Part shown: piece after piece, positions 26,401-37,300 of the stretch | Numbering within the stretch: the first letter of the stretch is position 1 | Layout: each line of letters starts with the position of its first letter | Origin: Lamellibrachia columna | Lineage: Eukaryota; Annelida; Polychaeta; Sabellida; Siboglinidae | Length of the DNA: 64,000 nt | Reading direction: 5' to 3' | Assembly: GCA_963662155.1 (NCBI GenBank) | Contig: OY759264.1 | Location: 16,633,142-16,697,141 of the forward strand | The notes under the pieces: model-generated | What the model was told of the DNA's origin: nothing | The model's input: only the letters and a program-made list of their open reading frames with translations | Database searches by the model: none | Program-made: the position numbers and the translations under genes

Positions 26401-29400
26401 AAATCCCAAACAATACAAGGCTGCGCTGGTGGCCTGCTACCAGGTGGCACAACTAGCAGAGCATTTTGCCTGTGCTTATGATGACTGGGTAATCGTGTGA
26501 CAGTTTGGCTAGGTGCGAGTTGGTCTTTCATGTAGGCTGTTGCTGGTAGCACCTTCTGCTGGCTGGTACTGCATGGTGTCCTGTGAATTGTAGATTGATT
26601 AGGTTGTGTTTTTGCCACCGTAGTTGTGGTTTTGTTAGTTGCAATGTGACATGGTAGTATTTGATTATTGTCTTAGTATAGTCTCCACCCAGTAGTATTT
26701 CATTATTGTCTTACTTTAATCATCACATAGTAATATTTCATTATTATCTTATTATTGAAAAAACTGTCAGTGATAATTCGATGAATCCTTAAAGATTTGT
26801 TGAATACCACTGCATATTACATAGTTATTTTATTGTGGATATGTATATTAGTTCTACTTTATGTTTATTTGATTTATTTAGCAAAGCATTTTCCCATTAC
26901 CATGCTGCATCAACAATTGATTTAACACCTGTTTCTTGATTCCAACCTCAAAGTGAACTTATTTAAAGCCTGTTTATTACAAGAGTGATTGTTTGTCCAG
27001 TTGGTTGGCTGACACGGTGCCATGCAATGTTGCTGTACAAGAATCGGTCATGTAACACATGTCTCAGAGTCACATGATCGATTAGCGATTGGTTTCAATT
27101 TCATCAACTGTGGGTTGCATTTTTAAGCAGTGGCCAATCAGCAACCATTCTGACTGACAGCAGGTGCACCTATCGTGACCTTTCATCAAAGCTCAAATCA
27201 GGATTGGCATGAGTCAATAGGTCGCACTCATAGTGTTTACATACATCTTTCATCTAAACGTGCTCGTAATTTAGCTGCATTTTGTCATGCAACAGTGTCG
27301 CTTGATCAAATGGGGCACAAATTGCTCGTGTAAAGCAGGCTCTGCTGCAAATTAAAGGCCGTTCTGCAGCACATCCCACAAATACTATTCACCGCCGTTA
27401 CACAATAGTTTGTGTTTGTTTACTTTTAGTGTTGTTGTTGTTTTCAATTGTTGTGTTGTGTTCCACTAATGTGTAGGAGAGAGCGCGGCGTCTCGCTCAG
27501 GCTCGAAGTACCGATACTAGTCCAGTAAGTACTGCTTCCCAACTTGGCCACCAGGTATCTCTGCTTCCTGCATGGCGTTGTGTGCTCTACTAACCAGGGC
27601 ACGTGGGTAATTAACTCAGACTAACTCGAAGTGCTTGCACTGTGGCTACCAGGGCGTGCTGCATTTTTCCGACCGAATTGTCTGAGTCACATGTAAAACT
27701 AAAAGTTGTCCACGTTTTGTAAGATACAGTGTCCATCTTCAAATCTCTTCATAACTTGAACCTTATTTTTTATGTAATGATGTCCCACAAAGCATGTATA
27801 CATCATAAAACAATTCATGTCAATAGGAAATGTTTTGTCTTGTTAAAGATACTTCATCGTAACTTACACAATTGAGCAATTTATGTCACGCTCTACATCA
27901 GATTGTACAAGACACAGTGATAAGGTCAATCTCGTAGTTGGTTGAAACCAGGTCCCAACTTTACTGGGAAACCAATTTTTAGTCGTTTTCTGCACTTCAA
28001 GTTGTTAATGCATTTGTCTTTATACGGTTGCCCAGTCTTGTGGAAGTGCACATATCTTTTTATAAGAAGTCACAGAAATGCTGTCTCTTTCTGTGCTCAT
28101 CTGTCTGTGTGTGTGCGTGTGTGTGTGTGCGTGTGCGTGTGTGAATCTGCTTCTGTTGGCTCCATTTACCAATCTCATTCTGATGTCAGTCTTACTGGTG
28201 GTGCTTGACTATTAAAGTAGTACATCTTTTGCTAATGCTTGTCTTCTTTACTCCTACGGTGATATCTATATTAACCAAGTCACCTGGGGTGGCAGGTTGC
28301 TGGCAAAATATAAGAAACCACAGATTAAACCTGGCAGAAACTAAACTGCATATATTACATATACATATAGGTACATACACTTAAATTTAGCAATATTATG
28401 TGAATATTGTTTATTTGGAAATTTTAAAGAAATGTGTTAACATTTCTTGATTATTAGAAATGTTAACATGCATCATGATATCCTGAAATATGCCTTCTTT
28501 TTATTGATTGATTGATCGATCGATCGATTGATGGATCGATTGATGGATTGATTGATTGTTGTGCTTTATTTTGACCCATGACAAAACAGTAACATAAATT
28601 ATCGTCACGTACATAGCATTGATACATACACATAATACCATGACAATTTCAATTAAACAAAATATAAAACAAACAAAAAATTAAACAAACGCATTCAAAA
28701 CATTTGTATTCATATAAACTCACCATTGAAATACACACTGACCCTAGCACTACGGAATAAGAATGTCTTATTTAAATGTGGCTGATGGTAGTATTTGTAA
28801 ACACCTAGAACTACGAACACAATGTGTGGAAGTTATGTTTGAGTATTATTTTGCATACACTTCTGGGCACAATACTTGCATTACATATTAATGTCAGTCT
28901 CGTCTTGTTAATTGGGGACGTAAAAGAACCACTAAGGACGACCTGCACCCTGGCAGTGTCCACCCTGGCAGTGTCCACCCTGGCAGTGACCACCCTGGCT
29001 GTGTCTACCCTGGCAGTGACCACCCTGGCAGTGTCCACCCTGGCAGTGTCCACCCTGGCAGTGTCCACCGTGGTAGTGTCCACCGTGGCAGTGTCCACCC
29101 TGGCAGTGTCCACCGTGGCAGTGTCCACCGTGGCAGTGTCCACCGTGGCAGTGTCCACCCTGGCAGTGACCACCCTGGCAGTGTCCACCCTGGCAGTGTC
29201 CACCCTGGCAGTGACCACCCTGGCAGTGTCCACCCTGGCAGTGTCCACCCTGGCAGTGTCCACCCTGGTAGTGACCACCCTGGCAGTGACCACCCTGGCA
29301 GTGTCCACCCTGGCAGTGTCCACCCTGGCAGTGACCACCCTGGCAGTGTCCACCGTGGCAGTGTCCACCGTGGCAGTGTCCACCGTGGCAGTGTCCACCC

Positions 29401-31232
29401 TGGCAGTGACCACCCTGGCAGTGTCCACCCTGGCAGTGTCCACCCTGGCAGTGTCCACCCTGGCAGTGTCCACCCTGGCAGTGTCCACCCTGGCAGTGTC
29501 CACCCTGGCAGTGTCCACCCTGGCAGTGACCACCCTGGCAGTGTCCACCCTGGCAGTGACCACCCTGGCAGTGTCCACCCTGGCAGTGACCACCCTGGCA
29601 GTGTCCACCGTGGCAGTGTCCACCGTGGCAGTGTCCACCCTGGCAGTGACCACCCTGGCAGTGTCCACCCTGGCAGTGACCACCCTGGCAGTGTCCACCG
29701 TGGCAGTGTCCACCCTGGCAGTGACCACCCTGGCAGTGTCCACCCTGGCAGTGACCACCCTGGCAGTGTCCACCCTGGCAGTGTCCACCCTGGCAGTGTC
29801 CACCGTGGCAGTGTCCACCCTGGCAGTGTCCACCCTGGCAGTGTCCACCCTGGCAGTGTCCACCCTGGCAGTGACCACCCTGGCAGTGTCCACCCTGGCA
29901 GTGACCACCCTGGCAGTGACCACCCTGGCAGTGACCACCCTGGCAGTGTCCACCCTGGCAGTGTCCACCCTGGCAGTGACCACCCTGGCAGTGTCCACCC
30001 TGGCAGTGTCCACCCTGGCAGTGACCACCCTGGCAGTGACCACCCTGGCAGTGTCCACCCTGGCAGTGTCCACCCTGGCAGTGTCCACCCTGGCAGTGTC
30101 CACCCTGGCAGTGACCACCCTGGCAGTGTCCACCCTGGCAGTGTCCACCCTGGCAGTGACCACCCTGGCAGTGTCCACCGTGGCAGTGTCCACCGTGGCA
30201 GTGTCCACCGTGGCAGTGTCCACCCTGGCAGTGTCCACCCTGGCAGTGTCCACCCTGGCAGTGACCACCGTGGCAGTGTCCACCCTGGCAGTGTCCACCC
30301 TGGCAGTGACCACCCTGGCAGTGACCACCCTGGCAGTGTCCACCCTGGCAGTGTCCACCCTGGCAGTGTCCACCGTGGCAGTGTCCACCGTGGCAGTGTC
30401 CACCCTGGCAGTGACCACCCTGGCAGTGTCCACCCTGGCAGTGTCCACCCTCAGCATTGAAAGGTCGACTTGGTAATAATGTTCTGAAAAAGGCTGACTA
30501 GATGAATGAGACCTCATAAGATCATCAGATTCTAATAACGACAACATATATACAGATAAGTAGGTTAATGCTGAGTGCTGGAAATAACTAGGAACTGGCA
30601 GTATCTATATGGTATAATAGTATAATACAATACATTCAACAATTATCTGTGTAATGTTTTGCCTGCCAACATGTTGGTTGTCTGTGCTTGTCCGTGGGAT
30701 CATTGTTTCTATGTAATGAGTCGTATCATTATGTAGAAAATCTCCACGTTTTCCTGTCGCAAATCACTGGATATAACTTGCATGAATGTTATGTGCACAT
30801 CACATTCATGTGGGACATCTTACAGGATATCGTGAATATCCATCATGGTTGTGTGAGATGATGTTGGCTGTATTGCAGGTGGCACATTTTGTTAACAAGT
30901 TGCTAACCACAGAATGATGTTGTCAACTTGTGATTGTGTACACTGAGTTGTGGTTTATTTCTTTTTCAAATAACTATTGTTTTCTCACTGTGTCAAGTGA
31001 GGCGAATATTGAAGGTAGGATTCAGGTTATAGTGAAAGACGCCTGTAATGATATCATAAACGTACAAGTGTAAGTTAGTTATATATATATATATATATAT
31101 TTATATATAATATATAATATATATATATATATTATATATAATATATATATATATATAACTAACTTACACTTGTACGTTTATGATATCATTACAGGCGTCT
31201 TTCTCTATAACCTGAATCATTTGGAACATTCA

Positions 31233-31302
<70 letters not shown>

Positions 31303-34300
31303 TGAATGTTCCAAATGATTTGATTACTATTTTAATGAAACACATCTCCCTGTTTAGATTTATATGTAGGATCCCAACCAACTTACAAATACACAACTTC
31401 ATTAATATACATTACACAGAAGTATATTTAGATGCTATGCAGATGAATGTTGTGTTATATTTACAGCAGGACACACTGGAAGCATACAAGACATACTTTC
31501 ACGAAATCATTGGGTGAGTTCTTCACTTCCTTAAGACCACATACCAGTAATTTTAAGGGCTCAAATGTTAGGACTTCTGCAAACACTTAAGATTAGTACA
31601 ACAGGGCATAGTAGTGCAGTGGTTCTGAAGAATGTCAGACTCGATTAGTGCAACGGGACACAGTAGTGCAGTGGTTCTGAAGAATGTCAGACTCTCGTTT
31701 AGTGCAACGGGACGCAGCAGTGGAGTGGTTCTGAAGAATGTCAGACTCTCGTTTAGTGCAACGGGATGCAGTAGTGCAGTGGTTCTGAAGAATGTCAGAC
31801 TCGTTTAGTGCAACGGGGTGCAGTGGTTCTGAAGAATGTCAGACTCTCGTTTAGTGCAACGGGACGCAGTAGTGCAGTGGTTCTGAAGAATGTCAGACTC
31901 TCGTTTAGTGCAACGGGATGCAGTAGTGCAGTGGTTCTGAAGAATGTCAGACTCGTTTAGTGCAACGGGACGCAGCAGTGTAGTGGTTCTGAAGAATGTC
32001 AGACTCTCGTTTAGTGCAATGGGACGCAGTAGCGCAGTGGTTCTGAAGAACATCAGACTCTCAATTAGTGCAACGGGATGCAGTAGTGCAGTGGTTCTGA
32101 AGAACGTCATACTCTCAATTAGTGCAACGGAGTGCAGTAGTGCAGTGGTTCTGAAGAACGTCAGACTCAATTAGTGCAACGGAGCGCAGTAGTGCAGTGG
32201 TTCTGAAGAATGTCAGACTCTCGTTTAGTGCAACGGGACGCAGTAGTGCAGTGGTTCTGAAGAATGTCAGACTCTTGTTTAGTGCAACGGGATGCAGTAG
32301 TGCAGTGGTTCTGAAGAATGTCAGACTCTCGTTTAGTGCAACGGGACGCAGTAGTGCAGTGGTTCTGAAGAATGTCAGACTCTCGTTTAGTGCAACGGGA
32401 CGCAGTAGTGCAGTGGTTCTGAAGAATGTCAGACTCTCGTTTAGTGCAACGCGACGCAGTAGTGCAGTGGTTCTGAAGAATGTCAGACTCTCCATTAGTG
32501 CAACGGGACGCAGTAGTGCAGTGGTTCTGAAGAACGTCAGACTCTCAATTAGTGCAACGGGATGCAGTAGTGCAGTGGTTCTGAAGAACGTCAGACTCTC
32601 AATTAGTGCAAAGGAGTGCAGTAGTGCAGTGGTTCTGAAGAACATCAGACTCTCAATCGAGAGGATCAGCGGTTTGAATTCTCTTGCTACCATTTTTCGG
32701 AGCTTGGTCAGTTTTATTCACTGCACATTGCTTCAGTTCACTCTGCTGTATAAATGAGTACCTGACGGTATTGGATATATGTGAACCAATCTGCAGTTGT
32801 TTTTGCTGTGTACCGATACAAACACATGTTGATTCTGTGCTAACTTGTGCTCGTTCACGTTAGAAATTATTCAGTCAGTAGATCGACCCATTTTTGCGTT
32901 CTGATGTTAACATCAGTAAGCATTGGTAGTTCAATGTATTCTTTGCTGCTAAATATTTGCTGTCTAGGATCGAGTACGCTTTGTCATGGATACTTGATTG
33001 TTTATCGACAAATGTAGTGCTATATGTTTTCCACCAGAGGAGCCATGGGGTATTTTGGTTAGTCTCCATCATGTATTTCCAGTAGGAGATTTGAGGGTTC
33101 TGTGTGTTTTTGTTGCAGTTTCTTTGTTGTTGAAGACCACATCTTGAACACGACGTCAGGGCTGGTGAACCGCGCCTACATCGACGAGTTGTGGGACATG
33201 GCCTTGTCTAAGGCTGTCGCTGTCCTTAGAACACACATTGTAAGTGACCGGTTGATGAGTTGTGAGACATGGCCTTGTCTAAGGCTGTTGCTGTCCTTAG
33301 AACACACATTGTAAGTCACCAGTTGATGAGTTGTGAGACATGGCCTTGTCTAAGGCTGTCGCTGTCCATAGAACACACATTGTAAGTGACCGGTTGATGA
33401 TTGTGGGACACAGCCTTGTCTAAGGCTGTCGCTGTCCTTAGAACACACATTGTAAGTCACCAGTTGATTATTGTGGGACACAGCCTTGTCTAAGGCTGTC
33501 GCTGTCCTTAGAACACACATTGTAAGTGACCAGTTGATGAGTCGTGAGACAAGGCCTTGTCTAAGGCTGTCACTGTCCTTAGAACACACGTTGTAAGTCA
33601 CCAGTTGATGATTGTGGGACACAGCCTTGTCTAAGGCTGTCGCTGTCCTTAGAACACACATTGTAAATCACCAGTTGATGAGTAGTTGGACGTGGCCTTG
33701 TCTAAGACTGTCCTTAGAATACACATTGTAAGTTTATTGTATGTTTCTTAGATTTTGTACTGATCCATTTGTGTTGTGTTTCTGTGATTCTCTAATGATC
33801 CATGTTTGTTTTGTTCCAGGGATTCTGTACTGATCCGTCCCTGATGCTACAGATCAAGAACTTGTTGATGTTGTTCTGTCACACTCTCAGGGTAAACAAT
33901 TTATTTTTATTCTATCAATTGCTTATGCTTTAGTAATTATTTGCAGCATTTCTCAGATTGTATCTATCTAACATGCTGCTGTATATCGGTTAAAATCTAT
34001 GAGTTGTTTTAACTGTTGTATTATTGTCTTGCTTTGTCACCCCTGGTCAATTATTTGGATGGGGTGCTATAAAAGAAATGTATTATCATTAGTTTTATTT
34101 GTCTTATTCAGGGTTATGGGTTCACTGTCAGTCAGCTGTACGATCTACTTCTGGAAATCAGGTAAGTCTTGTTTCTGGCTACAAACTCAGACCAATGCAG
34201 TGTGATAGTCATGATGGATTTGAAAAGACCATTTACAGTTACACTAATGTTGTGTTACAGAGATCAATACAGTGAGATCTATGTTGTGTTACAGAGATCA

Positions 34301-37300
34301 GTACAGTGAGATCCATGTTGTGTTACAGAGATCAGTACAGTGAGATCAATGTTGTGTTACAGAGATCAGTACAGCGAGATCCATGTTGTGTTACACAGAT
34401 CAGTACAGTGAGATCCATGTGTTACAGAGATCAGTACAGCGAGATCCATGTTGTGTTAAAGAGATCAGTACAGTAAGATCCATGTTGTGTTACAGAGATC
34501 AGTACAGTGGGATCCATGGTGTGTTACAGAGATCAGTACAGCGAGATCCATGTTGTGTTACAGAGATCAGTAGATTCAGTACAGTGAGATACATGTTGTG
34601 TTACAGAGATCAGTACAGCGAGATCCATGTTGTGTTACAGAGATCAGTAGATTCAGTACAGTTAGATCCATGTTGTGTTACAGAGATCAGTAGATTCAGT
34701 ACAGTGAGATCCATGTTGTGTTACAGAGATCAGTACAGTGAGATCCATGGTGTGTTACAGAGATCAGTACAGTGAGATCCATGTTGTGTTACAGAGATCA
34801 GTACAGTGAGATCCTCATGCAGAAGTGGGTGGGTGTGTTCAACAAGATCTTTGATGAGGACAACTACACACCCATCATGGTGGAGACGGACGATGAATAT
34901 GAAGTGATCATCAGCAAGTTTCCCTTCAGAGACGAACAGCTGGAGCAGGTGGGTGTCTAATAGCGGGTTGTACTCAGTCGACTGTCCACGGAGAGCACCA
35001 GACTGTCCACGGAGAGCACCAGACTGTCCATGGAGAGCACCAGACTGTCCACGGAGATCACCAGACTGTCCATGGAGATCACCAGACTGTCCACGGAGAG
35101 CACCAGACTGTCCATGGAGATTACCAGACTGTCCATGGAGAGCACCAGACTGTCCACGGAGAGCACCAGACTGTCCACGGAGAGCACCAGACTGTCCACG
35201 GAGAGCACCAGACTGTCCACGGAGATCACCAGACTGTCCACGGAGAGCACCAGACTGTCCACGGAGAGCACCAGACTGTCCACGGAGAACACCAGACTGT
35301 CCACGGAGAGCACCAGACTGTCCACGGAGAGCACCAGACTGTCCACGGAGAGCACCAGACTGTCCACGGAGAGCACCAGACTGTCCACGGAGATCACCAG
35401 ACTGTCCATGGAGATCACCAGACTGTCCATGGAGATCACCAGGTTCACCTGTTGCTGTGTTGTAGCTTGCCGAGTTCTGTTCACTCTATTTTGTTTTTCA
35501 GATGAGCCTTGAACATCTGTTGGTCCCTTCTACCTGGGGTCTAAGTGAGGGGAAGTAAAAGATCCCACACATGGGGTAAATGCATCACCTGTCATGGACT
35601 CCTGAAATGTAACACACACTGCACCAATGGTGTGTAGGATGGGTGCTGCATACGCTGCTGCCAAACTAGCTTTGATAATGGAGCAAAGCGCCTTGTCTGA
35701 TAACGGAGCTATATAAGGACTTCTGACACTTCTAGGAATCCTTACATGTTTATTAAATGAGCTGACATTCAGGTGTTTGTCATTGTTCCAGGAATGTCCC
35801 CCCAAGTGGCTGCCGTTCTCTGAGTTTGTGCCTAAGGTGTATTACCAGGTGAAGGAGTACATCTACGCCTGTCTCAAGTTCTCTGATGATCTGCATCTCA
35901 GGTCAGTCTTTACTGCTGTGAAATTGTTACAGTTGTAATTGTTATGGTTACAGTTGTTTTGTATACTTTTAATACCTGTTTTTCAAGTGCCACATAATTT
36001 TGTTGCATTATTAAATGCAGGTTTTTTATTTTAGATAAATTGTTCATTATAACCTGCACAACTTAAGCACAACCTGGATTCCTTGAATTCTTTACAATTG
36101 ATTGATGCACTATTTTTTCAGTGGTATTTGTGACATAGTCATAATACAAATCTTAGTAACATTTACTCTTTTCAATGTGTATGTTTTGACCCAAGTATTG
36201 TTAATCATATCCAATTATTACTTGAGTAGTTGGGTATATTGTGTTTGTCCTAATCATTACCAGAAACTGGCTGTTCTGCATAGACGTTTGTCTGCATAGC
36301 TATGTTGTATGTCTTATCAAAATGTCTTTGATTCATATATAATATTTAAAATGTTTCCAGCTGTCGTGGAAGGCTTCAGACTACTTATTGACATGTTTGT
36401 TTTCAGCATTATCAGAATATTTTTATATATATTACTTAGGATTCTAACTATTGTTCATTCATTTACAAATAGACGAACAGTTTGTTCTGTCTACACTGAA
36501 TTGTTGTGACAGTTCAAAGCATCCAAATAATGAGCCCATTAACCTATATATTAATTAGCCTTTATATTATATATGAGATAGAAAGATAACAAACATTATA
36601 AAAAAAGGCATCATAATGTTGAGTGTGTTTGCATCATTTTGTTTACATTTTGGAAATAACTGTTCAGTTTCCCCAGCATCATGTAATAATGAATTAGGTT
36701 TGTGGTCCTTGATGTGTTTGTTGTATATTTATCTTTTAGTCATTTATCACAGTCAACTTTACCTGTTTTCTTTGTAATGTAAGACAACTTTCAGCTGTCG
36801 TCATCAGACTGACTACCACTGAATGATGGTACAGTAGTCATCATACACAGGTACCTTCACTGGTGTGGGTCCCCATGCTGCCATCTAGTGGTAGTAAGTC
36901 TTATGAAGGTAGCCGAAATTTTTTTAAACGTCATAAAGAAAAAAGATTAAACTTACTGTGGTAAACATGTAAAAGATTAATATGGTTACAATCACCACTC
37001 GGGTGACTCTCTTCATAATTATGTGCTTGTGGTGTTCTACATAAACGTCTCCATGTGATTATTGGTCAAGCAACACACATGTCTGTAGAGAGTGCAGTGT
37101 TGCCCACTAGCAGGGTCAGGGGTCATTAGAGTGGGGAGTATTAAGCTGCATGTTGTCGCTCAGCTACACGGAGAAGGAAGCAATGATATGTCGCTGTTTC
37201 AACTCGCTGCTATGCGACACTCTCAAGGATGTTCTGTCCGCTCTCATCAACCGGCCTCACTTAGGCCTACTCGAGGTAACACATACGTATAGGGCAACAG

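Noticed and set aside
28811..30547. Open frames of 578 and 550 codons on opposite strands
   Set aside because: They arise from a 15-bp tandem repeat whose period is divisible by three. The product would be a plain pentapeptide repeat, with no splice or family support.
31805..32757. Repetitive 120-190-codon frames on both strands
   Set aside because: Shadow of the 54-bp SINE-head array; period divisible by three.
34953..35512. Overlapping open frames of 160-175 codons
   Set aside because: Shadow of the 21-bp array in Sec15 intron 13.
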